DNA from: Pseudorasbora parva
Taxonomy: Eukaryota; Chordata; Actinopteri; Cypriniformes; Gobionidae
Assembly (NCBI RefSeq): GCF_024679245.1
Contig: NC_090182.1
Coordinates: 28,281,753-28,345,752 of the forward strand
Length of the DNA: 64,000 nucleotides
Direction of reading: 5' to 3'
Of this stretch, positions 11,716 through 20,915 are shown one piece after another. The notes under the pieces were generated by a model that saw nothing but the letters and a program-made list of their open reading frames with translations, searched no databases and was not told the origin of the DNA. Each line of letters starts with the position of its first letter. The first letter of the stretch is position 1. Position numbers and translations under genes: made by a program.

Positions 11716-12109
11716 CAACAGGTAGTGTACAAGCTCTTCTCCTACTGCAAAGTGTAAACACCAATAGTAAATTTACCATGTATTACAGTGACTGTATGCC
11801 TCTGGTCTCTAATATGTGTCTATCTATGGATTCAACATCTACCTCCCTCAGGGGGCAGAGGAAAGCTCCTAAATGAAGAACAGGCACTTGCTATTTTTAC
11901 AACATGTCCTCCAACCAATACGCCTATATAGGTCGTTTGTCACTTCCTTGAAATACGACCCATCGGAGCGTTTATTAAAGTTGCGCTCCTATCGACAATA
12001 TTTTAATCAACTAAATATGACGCACAGAAGCATTTACTAAAGTTGTGCTCCTATTGACAGCAGGACACTTTCATTTTAAAGCCTTTTCCCCTTTTATCTG
12101 CTTAATATT

Positions 12110-12215
12110 TCAGGTTTTACATAGCTCAGTTGGTAAAGCATTGCACTATATCAACAACATCAGCGATCGTGAGTTCCATCCCAGGGAACACATGTGCTCA
12201 TAAAGTGTGTATGCA
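12110..12215 (+). repeat. tRNA-derived SINE head fragment
   Basis: 'tagctcagttggtaaagc' looks like a Pol III box A (tRNA D-arm) and 'gtgagttccatcccaggga', about 30 bp later, like a diverged box B. The spacing and order fit the head of a tRNA-derived fish SINE. The rest of the SINE body and the tail are missing or diverged. Confidence 0.65.
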
Positions 12216-12426
12216 CTATAAATCACTGGGTAGGTATAGGGATGGGGTGGGTGTAGTTGTAAATTTAAAAAGGATATTTTTGCTAAATGGAAATATGACA
12301 AATGGTGGTAAAAGTCCAGACATGGTGCTATGATTGACTAAATCTTCCTGTTGAAAGAGAACATGTGTTAGTGTTTTGGTAGACCTAGTGTATCGTGTTA
12401 GTGTATTATTGTATTTTGAAAATAAG

Positions 12427-12693
12427 GGTAACACTTTATTTAAGGGTTCAGTTATTAACTATTAACTAGTTGCTTATTAGCATGCATATTACTAGGATAT
12501 TGGCTGTTTATTAGTACTTATAAAGCACATATTAATGCCTTATTCTGCATGACCTTATTCTATATCCCTTTATCCTACATAATACCTAAACTTAAATGCT
12601 AAAAAAAACTAACTATTAATATTAACTAAATTAGGAGTTTATACAGGCAAAAGTTGTAATAGTGAAAATGTGTTCCCCATACTAAAGTGTTAC
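12427..12693. mobile_element. 267-bp MITE with GTAACACTTTA ends
   Basis: GTAACACTTTA at the left and TAAAGTGTTAC at the right form an 11-bp perfect inverted repeat around AT-rich sequence full of 'actaact'/'attaact' words. Similar ends occur at about 15968 and 23104 and at 55410, so this terminus is shared by several families in the window. Confidence 0.75.
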
Positions 12694-13445
12694 TAAAATT
12701 AGTGTTTAGTTTATGTGTGTGAATCTAAGCATGATATTACCTGTTTTGGCAAGTTGTGTGTTGTTGATGATGTTAAGGAAAATTGTTAAAAGTATTGAAA
12801 AAATTGTCATAGCAATTGTAATAAACTGTAACTTTTTTGCTCACCAGCAGCTATGACAAGTAGTTTTCAAAAGTTACTAGCCACTCTGCATTTTCACTAG
12901 AAAATTGTATTATAGGGAAAAAATATTTTATATGATTAAAGTTGACTTTGGCATGATACAATTACTTGATTTAGAGTCATTTTACTTGATTTAGCTATAT
13001 TTAAAACCCTTTCAAATGCAGACTGACCACCCAAATTAAGATTAGGCTACATGTCAAATCATATATTTAGTTGCTTGAAAACACAAAGTGTAGTTAGGCA
13101 AAAAAAGAGTAGCTTTTAATAATAAAAGTTGTAGGGGTGTATAAGATTAACTGAAAAACATAAAAAACCTAGATAAACCGGTTAAATATTTATTTAGAAG
13201 AGTAGTATTTTGAGGAGATTCCCCCCTTCAATGTAAAGTGATTTGAGTGCCTTGAAAAGCGCTATAAATGTAACAAATGATTAGTAAACAGTAGTAAATA
13301 CTGTAGTGCTGCAGAGTAAACAAAATCTGCAATAAAAGAACAAAATACAATTTATCAATTACAATTTATAACGCTCAAAAAATCAACTTAACTTTACATT
13401 TTATGTTTGGGTGACATGAAAATGTGGGTGTGAAGGAGAAGTAGA
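12694..13445. other. Unassigned spacer
   Basis: It holds no convincing gene. It is AT-rich between the pogo-like relic and the hAT transposase pseudogene. Confidence 0.4.
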
Positions 13446-13920
13446 TTAAATGTCATCACAGTTTTCATCATCAGATCCATCCCTTCTCTGCTCCATGAAA
13501 GCTGGCCTTCGAGAACGGATGCCTCCAACATGCCACAAATTGATGGCCGAGGCTGGATCAAAATCTGTGATGGAAGCAGAGGACAGCTGTTCAGTCAGAA
13601 GGTCTGACAATGTCTGATTTGTGAAACCAACCCGCCAGTCACTTTTGACATGCTTTATGGCACTAAATCCTAGCTCACAATCTGCTGTTGAAGCGGGGGT
13701 GCAAAGGATGAGATCAACCAAATGCAGTGTGTCCGGGCAGTCCTGGCTAAGCTGCCGATTAACCTCAGTCCAGGAGATGTTTTGTAGAACACTGGAATCA
13801 TACAGTCTAGACTTAATAACAGTCCACTGGTCCAGGACTTTACCCACCTTCACCCCAGATCTCAGCAGGACAGGTTCAAAGAGAGTGATGAGCTCCTGCA
13901 CATCAGCATCACCAAAATCT
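13446..13920 (-). pseudogene. hAT transposase C-terminal exon
   Basis: This is the best-preserved exon of the broken hAT gene: open from the acceptor at 13920 through the stop at 13446. It carries the hAT C-terminal dimerisation signature (CTPASTADCELGFSAIKHVKS followed by TLSDLLTEQL). The overlapping plus-strand frame 13621-13935 is a shadow. Confidence 0.75.
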
Positions 13921-14154
13921 ACAATAAGAGATTAAACAAAAGACAAAATATATAATTTTTTAGAATGTTTTGTTTAGTCTGGTCATTTTGTATACATAAA
14001 TGCTCCCAACTCACCAGCATTTCTGTCTGCCTCTGGCCATTATCGGAAGTTGGTCTGATCTCATGAAATGCCGTATGTATGACACGCCAATTCGTATGCC
14101 ATTTTGGTGTGCTATCAAGACGCATAATCGCTTTGTAGCATGTTTATCAACGCC

Positions 14155-14260
14155 GTTTAATTCTATCCCCCTACACTGCCCCTACCCCTAAACGTACCCA
14201 TCACACACACGCACACGCAGCCACGCACGCACGCACACACACACACATACATTCAGACAC
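14155..14260 (+). repeat. Microsatellite-associated repeat, copy 2, with CA/GCAC array
   Basis: 'ttctatccccctacactgcccctacccctaaacgtacccatcac' matches the core of the repeats at 3266-3295 and 35950-35990. It again runs directly into CA and GCAC repeats (14203-14249). Confidence 0.7.
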
Positions 14261-15013
14261 ATTTTGAACACGTAACTCAAACTCTTCTGTAAACCTACCT
14301 ATTTGTGTATTATAAAAAAACTGGATATAACAGACAGATATGACTGCAGGCACAATTTATTCAGAAAGTACAAATATTCCAAGTATTCCAAATATACTCA
14401 AAATGCATACAGATAACACGCCACTTGGCTTTAGAAAGTGGCGTGTATGTTTATGCAAAGTCATGATGTCATGTTGCATTATACCTGTTCTAGGGTGAGT
14501 ACAAGTCCATTGTAGCTTCTCAAAAAGGTCTCAAGGGCTCGCAGGAAATGTGAAACCCACCAATTTACTCCTATCCTTGTAGGCATCAGATGCTTCATGC
14601 CTCAAAGCTTTTCCTCAAGTGTGCCCTGTTCACAGAGCTCTTGTTATAGAAAGAATACAGGCTGTCAACTTTCCTGGCAAGATTGTTGTGAGACATGGCA
14701 TTAGAGTAGGCTAATTCCAACTGATGGGACATGCAATGTTTGCCCAGAATGTACTTTCGCTCTCCACACAGCTGGCTGACAACACCTTTCTTGATCCCCG
14801 TCATGACAGCATCTGTCACATATGCTAGCACTTTCTGTAACCATGTCCCTTTATCATCTTTGCTCCCTGACACAGTCTCCATTACTGGGATGATGGCTTC
14901 AGCAATCTGATTTGTCCATACCTATTGGATACCTACAAAACGCACCCCCATCTTCCCTGCTGTTACCCACCTGGCATACAATATAGCTTCTCTTCCAAAA
15001 CAGCTCACTGATA

Positions 15014-15591
15014 AGCCCCTTTCACACTGCGATTCCTGCAAATACACGGATAATGCGACCCGGCATTTGTTCCCGGGCCGCTTGATTTGGTCCATTCACA
15101 CTGCCAGCGAAATACCGTAATATGTGCACTTTCACACACAATCCCGTAACGGTCCCGGAACGAGTTGACACGTGACATCCTGATGTAAGGTATAATGGCG
15201 AGCGATCTCAGCTTCAGCGCGGATAGTAAGGAGCTCCGTGGTCTCGACTTGTGTCCAGTTTGCGCACATTTCTGCTTGTTTAATTTTAGTTTATTTTGTA
15301 TACGAACGCTCTCTGCGTTTAAAACACAGACTAGCTCTTCTGGCACTGCAGGGTTGTATTATTGAAAAAACAAGCTCTAAGAGTCGCACGATAACTACGT
15401 ACACGTTGCGGCATTAGTTTTGGCTTTTGTTCACACAGCGCTTGTCCCGGATCGAACCCCGCAATGTTACTAGGTCCCTGACCCGTGTTCAATTCGGTAA
15501 TCAATTCCGGGACGTGGTTGCTTTCACACAGAAGGTGACCCGGCAATGTTCCGGGAATATTGCGGGTCCGACGTGCAGTGTGAAAGGGGCT
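15014..15591. mobile_element. 578-bp MITE with 17-bp TIRs inside the hAT pseudogene
   Basis: AGCCCCTTTCACACTGC at the left and its exact complement at the right (GCAGTGTGAAAGGGGCT) bound the element. The flanks are ATA on both sides (15011-15013 and 15592-15594), a 3-bp duplication. The flanking coding sequence on the minus strand becomes continuous if the element and one ATA are ignored, so it inserted into an exon. A truncated relative is at 2480-2637. The superfamily is not certain; the small TSD suggests a PIF/Harbinger- or CACTA-like origin. Confidence 0.9.
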
Positions 15592-15621
15592 ATAGGGATT
15601 TTGTGGTGGTAAGTGCTTCTG

Positions 15622-16765
15622 CAGGGGTGGTAAGTACTCAAGTAAAAATACTTTGATACTTTACTTAAGTATTTTTTTCGGGGATCTGTACTTTACTTGA
15701 GTATATTTTATTTGCATCTACTTTTACTCTTACTCCACTACAATATTAAAGGCAAAGTGTACTTTTTACTCCAATACATTTCCCCATGCCCGCTCCAAGT
15801 ATTAAGTATTTATTACACTTGATCTCCAAACCGGTCTGGTCGGTCATGGATGATCCAGTCGGGTATAGACTTGGAAAAGCTGACAAGTCAGGTTTGCCAC
15901 ACTAACTTTAGCTCAGTGTTTCCCCAACTTTTTTATTTTGCGGCACACTATTTACTATGAAAACATCGGTAACATTTTACAATACAGGTGCACTATTATA
16001 ATTCATGCCTAACTAATGCACAGATAACCATGAGTTAATGTATGACTAATGAAGAACTAAACCATTTATTAATGATTACTGCATCAGCAACTAATGAACA
16101 TTCTATATGATTAATAGATTAAGTAATATATGAATTGCTATTAATTAAATGACATCATTAATTCCCTAATAACATATTACATTAACTAATAATGTAAATT
16201 CATGTATTCAAAGCCATGCATTCCGACTCTCAGTTGTCTGTTTAATTAATCATTAATCATAACAATTAGAAAATTATATCATAACTTTTTTGTTGAGGCA
16301 CATGACTATTAACTAATTGTTACGTAATATGTCATTGTGGTTATGGCTTTTGAATTAATTTTGAATTAGTTAATAGTATCTTGCTCCTCATCTGTTTTAT
16401 GGAGCTAATGTTATGGAACATGTCTATTTTAAGTTTAACCCCTATACTGCGTTAAGGTGCTTCATTGTCTCCTATTAATTGCAAATCTAACAAATTCTTA
16501 TTTGTAGTATCTAATCTTAACATTTGTTCAATTAAAGCATTGCATATCAGTCCCAAAAGATTTTATCTGCTTATTGATATTTACAGTTAATTTGAATATT
16601 TACTTTTTACTTTCGGTACTTGAGTACCTTTTAAATCTGATACTTTTGTACTTTTACTCAAGTGATGTTTGAATGGAGGACTTTCTACTTTTACTGGAGT
16701 ATTTTTTTATGTAGGTATATATACTTTCACTCGAGTATAACTTTTGAGTACTTTTACCACCTCTG
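15622..16765. mobile_element. hAT-type MITE with 8-bp TSD, inserted in the hAT pseudogene
   Basis: It begins CAGGGGTGGTAAGTACTCAAG and ends TTGAGTACTTTTACCACCTCTG, an inverted repeat with a few mismatches. It is flanked by the perfect duplication TGCTTCTG at 15614-15621 and 16766-16773. The sub-terminal 'actcaagtaaaa' words relate it to the MITE at 4259-5137. A second AT-rich element (15968-16300) is nested inside. Confidence 0.9.
15968..16300 (+). mobile_element. AT-rich element with GGTAACA..TTACAATA end, copy A
   Basis: It starts 'ggtaacattttacaatacaggtgcac' and is made of 'attaat'/'taatga' words. The region 22785-23105 is an inverted relative with shared words 'gaattaatgc', 'gcatcagcaactaatga' and 'gccatgcatt' (as complements). 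It lies within the hAT MITE, so it is younger than that insertion. The right end is approximate. Confidence 0.65.
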
Positions 16766-17061
16766 TGCTTCTGTTTTTCTTTCGGCCTCAGCTAAATACG
16801 AACTCTTTAGCTCTACTTGAGTACTTATAACTTTCAGGCCTTTTTTCTCATCCATCCTGGAGAAAACACAAATTGACAAATGTTAAACTAACCTATAGCT
16901 TTCAAACAAATTTTAATAAAAGAACAAAACAATACTTACTCCCACAATATATTCTTCCCAATAGCGTGTGCGTTCCATAACAGCATCTTTATCTTCTCAA
17001 GCTCGGCTGACTTCACGAGGACAAGGGATTTCACTGCCACATTATCTTGTAGCGAAGCCAT

Positions 17062-17643
17062 CTTCACTCATTTAGTCGATATGCTGCTGACATGACCAAC
17101 AGAAATTCCGCAGTCCATTAAAAATATGGACTTTAAAATTGTTTGTACCAGCCACAAACAAAGCCCCCTTCCCCTTTTCTTCACCATACCTCAGACAATC
17201 AGCGCAGAACATTATTTCCCTGTCTGGGTCATATACTAGCCATTCTCTGCCTTATCTCCACTTTTCATTAAATTGTCTTTTTTCTTTTCTTTGTTTCCTC
17301 TTGTTTTTCATTGTCAGGTTTTCTCTTTTGTGTTAACTCTCTGGGATTTGTTACGCCTTTTATGTGACATCACATAGCTCCTCATTCATTTCACTTCACA
17401 GGGACTCGTGTGTTGTGTTGTTCGTGTGATGTCTATCAGTATTATGCATTCTGAAGAGCAACTCATCATAGGAGCTGTAGTTTTATAGCATCACATTGCA
17501 ATTAGTTTATTAGTTCACATGACTTAAGAAAAGTACAGTTAAACAATTATATTTAACCCATTAAAGTGACTTGTAGGAGCCAGGTGAAATCTACCCGCAT
17601 TTGGTGGGTGTTATGTCACTTGGGTTGAATTTGTCAATCCTAA
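17062..17643. other. Unassigned spacer
   Basis: I see no gene or bounded element. It contains a pyrimidine-rich stretch around 17265-17330. Confidence 0.4.
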
Positions 17644-18156
17644 ATGGAAAGCTTGTTCGTATATGCATTTACCTATACTATTTCTCTCAGAAATGATGAT
17701 CATGTTGGTCAGTACTATGTGTATCCTTAAATTATTTTTTTGTACAACACCAGCAAAGATTTTTTACACTCATCATTTTCTTCTAACGTTACTTATTCCA
17801 GCGACCATGAAGACAGGGTTGCCAAGTTTTTACAACAAAACCCGTCAACTACTAGCCCAAAACCATCCCAATAGCTAAAATGTGCATTTCTGGGTCTATA
17901 TATCATTTAATTGAGGACGCTTCAACCCGTGCACATGAAAAACAACCCGCGGGAAAACCGCAGACTTGGCAACAGAGTGCAGTTGAGTTGACATTTCACA
18001 ACTAACGTTATGCGTCGTTCCATTGTTCTGATTGGTTGTAGGTCTATCCAATTGAGGTCTTTCCTGGTTCGGTTGGAACAAGCCCCATAATCACAGCCCA
18101 ATGGAGCAGTTTCAGACTCATATTCTGATTAGAATTGAGTATGACCATGTCAGGCT
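17644..18156 (+). mobile_element. Partial copy of the 9-bp-TSD element (..CAGGCTA end)
   Basis: It is homologous to 25018-25372 plus 26887-27110, including 'agacagggttgccaagtttttacaacaaaa', 'tggcaacagagtgcagttg' and the terminal 'attgagtatgaccatgtcaggcta'. It lacks both the left terminus (TAGCCTGG...) and the hAT insertion that interrupts the other copy, so it records the uninterrupted state of that site. Confidence 0.75.
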
Positions 18157-18164
18157 AGTCAAGC

Positions 18165-18365
18165 CAACCATTGTTCCCTGAAAGAATGCACTGAGGTCTC
18201 ACTTGGGAGCCCAATCACCTTGAGTAATAACAAAACAGGCCAATGGACTACACGGCAAGCAACTCCTCCGGACATATAGGTATAAGCTTGTGGGTAACTT
18301 CCGGTCATTCGATTCAGATTTAAGGAGCCGAGACTGGGGTCCCAGGGTCCTGGCATACAGCACTT
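18165..18365. mobile_element. Possible LTR-retrotransposon fragment
   Basis: 'aggtctcacttgggagcccaatcacc' and 'cggacatataggtataagcttgtgggtaacttccgg' resemble the U3/R region of fish LTR retrotransposons. There are no clear LTR ends, and the fragment stops at a poly-T run (18363-18383). A second candidate piece of the same kind is at 18740-19070. Confidence 0.35.
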
Positions 18366-18656
18366 TTTTTTTTTTTTTTTTTTACTCATACCATCATTTC
18401 CACATTTATTATCCTAGTATGTTAGTGCTCATTTCTTATTCATGTACATTTTGTATCTTATTTATGTATTATTTATTTATTATTTTTATATTGTAGATCA
18501 TACAGAGGGGGTAAAAAGACTTAAAGGTCCCATTGCATGGATTGTTTAATTATTTCATTATGTTTTCTGAGGTGTACTTATATTGTTAGTATGGTTTTTA
18601 CATCAAAAAAATGTTATAATTTAGAAATAAAAGGCATTTTTTCTATACTGATATTA

Positions 18657-18722
18657 TAGCCTGATGTGGTCATACTCAATTCTAGTCAGAATATGAGTCT
18701 GAAACTGCTCCATTGGGCTGTG
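18657..18722 (-). mobile_element. Inverted terminal fragment of the CAGGCTA element
   Basis: TAGCCTGATGTGGTCATACTC... up to '...cattgggctgtg' is the near-exact inverse of 18091-18156. The two terminal fragments are oriented head-to-head around 500 bp of unrelated sequence. Confidence 0.8.
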
Positions 18723-18739
18723 AAAATTTGGGCTTCAAA

Positions 18740-19070
18740 TCTTCAGGATTTGAAGGTTACAACAGTAACAGAGATGTTCCCCATCAGTCAGTCACATTAA
18801 ATGTTATATTGAATGACTGACACATTGGGGCCCCTATGGAAAGCGCCACAACTGCTAACCTTCCCAGCCCCCCCAGTAAGTTTGACAGACCTCCGTACCT
18901 AGATAGAACTTTCCAAGGGCACAGGAGCTGATCCAGTATTACAGTGGTCTTTCTAGCAGCAAGAACACCAGTCAATGAACAGAATCCACTTCAAGGCATA
19001 AGCTTGGCTAGTAGAGGGGTCTCTGTCTTGAGTGATAGCGTCTACCACTGTCGGTGGTAGGCCACTTAAA
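18740..19070. mobile_element. Possible LTR-retrotransposon fragment, second piece
   Basis: 'gtcagtcacattaaatgttatattgaatgactgacac', 'ggggcccctatggaaagcgccacaactgctaacc' and the downstream 'gtctctgtcttgagtgatagcg' resemble LTR/leader sequences of fish LTR elements. The piece contains no coding domain. The assignment is from recollection of similar sequences and is weak. Confidence 0.35.
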
Positions 19071-19529
19071 AGAGAATTACGGGAAATTATTAAGTTAATC
19101 TTATACACAGGTCCTTCTCAAAAAATTAGCATATGTGACAAAAGTTCATTATTTTCCATAATGTAATTCATTGCACACCAACTGAAATATTTCAGGTCTT
19201 TTAAAGGTCCCGTTCTTCGCGTGTTTTCGAAGCTTTGATTATGTTTACAGTGTGCAATATAACATGAGTTCATGTTTCGCGTGGGAAAAAAAAAAACACA
19301 GTATTTTTCACACAATTTACTTATCTGTGCAGCGCTGTTTCCTCTGTCGTACAAACGGCCTGATGATTTCCTTGTTCTATGAAGTCCCTCCTTCAGAAAT
19401 ATGTAACAAGTTCTGATTAGGCCAGCGCTTCCCGCGCTGTGATTGGACAGCAGCTTAGCGCACGTTGCCCGGAAAGGTCCCGCCTCTTATCATAACGGGT
19501 AGATACGCGCGCTCAATGTTATTGCAAAA

Positions 19530-19636
19530 ATGTCTATATTGCCTTATCAATTTAAGCCGGAATCAGACCCGGAGAATATCGAAGAGGATCAATTACAACC
19601 TGCTCAGGAAAGACTTTTGCAGGATGTTTCAGAATG
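19530..19636 (+). pseudogene. Acidic first exon in the TTAA element
   Basis: The ATG opens MSILPYQFKPESDPENIEED... and runs to ...RLLQDVSEW, where a GTAAGC donor follows. I recall similar N-termini in repeat-associated fish proteins with a P2X7-ballast-like Cys-rich domain downstream, but no downstream exon is present, so the function is unassigned. Confidence 0.45.
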
Positions 19637-19832
19637 GTAAGCTGTCTATTCACTGTCAAACTGATCATTACAAACACCAACAATCGATGGTGTCTGAATG
19701 AATGACTACACTTTTATATACTAAGATTTTCGGATTAGTTTCAATTACCATCTAACGTTAGTTAACAAAGCTAAACAGTATGAGTTACATAAACTGTTAA
19801 ACGGACCGACTTAAATAATAAAATACACTTAC

Positions 19833-20107
19833 CGGTTGAGGTCCATAAACATCGCCTTCTCCAGACAAAGAGGGAACTGCGTCATCTTTTAAGAATAATC
19901 TTTCTGCGAATCCGGCATTAAACTGATTGAGATTGAGGAAGCAGTCTTCAGCAAAATGTGCTGCACATAGTTAAAATTGTGATTATAATTTTCCGGAACC
20001 GAGTTAAACATAAACTGTAGCCATTGATCTCTACGTACAGCGTCTGTGGGAAGGCCAAACAAAGGTGATTTGACTCCGGGATGAAAATAACAGCGTTTCA
20101 ATGGCAT
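19833..20107 (-). pseudogene. THAP-like DNA-binding exon, frameshifted
   Basis: From ATG at 20107 the frame reads MPLKRCYFHPGV, then the THAP-typical LFGLPTDAVRRDQWLQFMF. After a one-base frame shift near 19976 it continues with CAAHFAEDCF and a conserved DDAVPSL. The exon closes at a GTAAGT donor (19832). The C...W...C..HF pattern fits a THAP zinc-binding domain, though the usual first C-x2-4-C pair is not clear. It is broken by the frameshift. Confidence 0.62.
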
Positions 20108-20473
20108 GGTGACAAACACACTCTACAAAAACAACACTTCCTATTCTCGGTGTGCGGGAGCAAAAGGACAACGCCCCCGAATCTGCGTGTTCTTGTGGGT
20201 GGAGGGTTCGTCAACAAACGGTTTTAGTTGCGTCATTAAAGCGGGAAGTGCAGGGCTGTAGTCCAAACCGGCCGTTCGCTGTAGGCTTTGATAGGGAACT
20301 TCTGTTAAATAAAATATCTCGCTTGGCATTGAACTTTGAGCTTTATCATTTTACAGGTATTATTTATGCTCTAACAGCAACATTACACACTAACTAAAGT
20401 TTGAAAGATGGAATCGCAAAGAATGGGACCTTCAAAAACTCCCAGCCTGGTGCATTACTCAAAACCGCAATCA

Positions 20474-20915
20474 TGGGTAAGACTGCCGACCCGACCCTGT
20501 CCAGAAGGCCATCATTGACACCCTCAAGCGAGAGGGTAAGACACAGAAAGAAATCTCTGAACGAATAGGCTTTTCCCAGAGTGCTGTATCAAGGCACCTC
20601 AGTGGGTAGTCTGTGGGAAGGAAAAAGTGAGGCAAAAAACGCTGCACAACGAGAAGAGGTGACCGGACCCTGAGGAAGATTGTGGAGAAGAACAGATTCC
20701 AGACCTTGGGGGACCTGCGGAAGCAGTGGACTGAGTCTGGAGTAGAAACATCCAGAGCCACCATGCACAGGCGTGTGCAGGAAATGGGCTACAGGTGCCG
20801 CATTCCCCAGGTCAAGACACTTTGGGCTACAGAGAAGCAGCACTGGACTGTTGCTCAGTGGTCCAAAGTACTTTTTTCAGATGAAAGCAAATTTGGCAGA
20901 GCCCCCACTCAGCTA
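20474..20915 (+). pseudogene. Tc1-like transposase, N-terminal half
   Basis: It encodes, in pieces, the paired-type helix-turn-helix region (KEISERIGFSQSAVSRHLSG), a second HTH (RKQWTESGVETSRATMHRRV) and the start of the catalytic domain with the first Asp (KVLFSDESKF). Frameshifts near 20480-20640, a premature stop, a deletion before 'TLWATEKQHW' and loss of the second Asp and Glu make it dead. Confidence 0.85.

Larger units (their letters stand above)
10979..12834 (+). mobile_element. Degraded pogo/IS630-Tc1-like element
   Basis: The left boundary 'TACAGTTTTTTTTG' and the right 'ATAAACTGTA' give a weak inverted repeat with TA ends. Inside are a decayed transposase N-terminus (11450-11715), a SINE piece (12110-12215) and a 267-bp MITE (12427-12693). 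The boundaries are tentative. Confidence 0.4.
13446..17061 (-). pseudogene. Broken, intron-containing hAT transposase gene
   Basis: Minus-strand pieces are collinear with a hAT-superfamily transposase: a possible first exon (17061 to about 16955, MASLQDNVAV..., donor GTAAGT); an exon from about 16855 broken by a MITE at 16765/15622 and again by a MITE at 15591/15014; a middle exon (about 15010-14487) with the GKHCMSHQLELAY and WWVSHFLRALETFLRSY motifs, one frameshift near 14590 and a GTATAA donor; and the C-terminal exon (13920-13446) after a TTATTGTAG acceptor, with the hAT dimerisation region (ILCTPASTADCELGFSAIKH). It resembles ZNF862-like hAT proteins. An in-frame stop near 14930 and the insertions make it non-functional. 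Confidence 0.7.
19203..20434. mobile_element. TTAA-type element (Kolobok-like) with THAP exon
   Basis: It starts TTAAAGGTCCCGTTCTTCGCG and ends CGCAAAGAATGGGACCTTC, an imperfect inverted repeat. It contains two first exons that point inward: a plus-strand acidic exon (19530-19636) and a minus-strand THAP-like exon (20107-19833), each ending at a consensus GTAAG donor, with only about 196 bp between them. TTAA targeting plus a THAP domain is the known combination of the Kolobok superfamily; the assignment is inferred. Confidence 0.6.
19108..20915 (+). mobile_element. Tc1/mariner relic 1, interrupted and 3'-truncated
   Basis: The left end 'aggtccttctcaaaaaattagcatat' and the body from 20434 ('aaaactcccagcctgg', 'aatcatgggtaagactgccgac') belong to one Tc1-like family. 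The region between (19203-20434) is occupied by a TTAA-type element, and part of the original leader is missing. The 3' half of the transposase and the right end are gone after about 20912. Confidence 0.75.

Noticed and set aside
12120..12195. Possible functional tRNA gene
   Set aside because: Box A and box B-like words are present, but no cloverleaf with paired acceptor and anticodon stems can be drawn; it fits a SINE head.
13621..13935. 104-codon plus-strand frame
   Set aside because: Antisense shadow of the hAT C-terminal exon.
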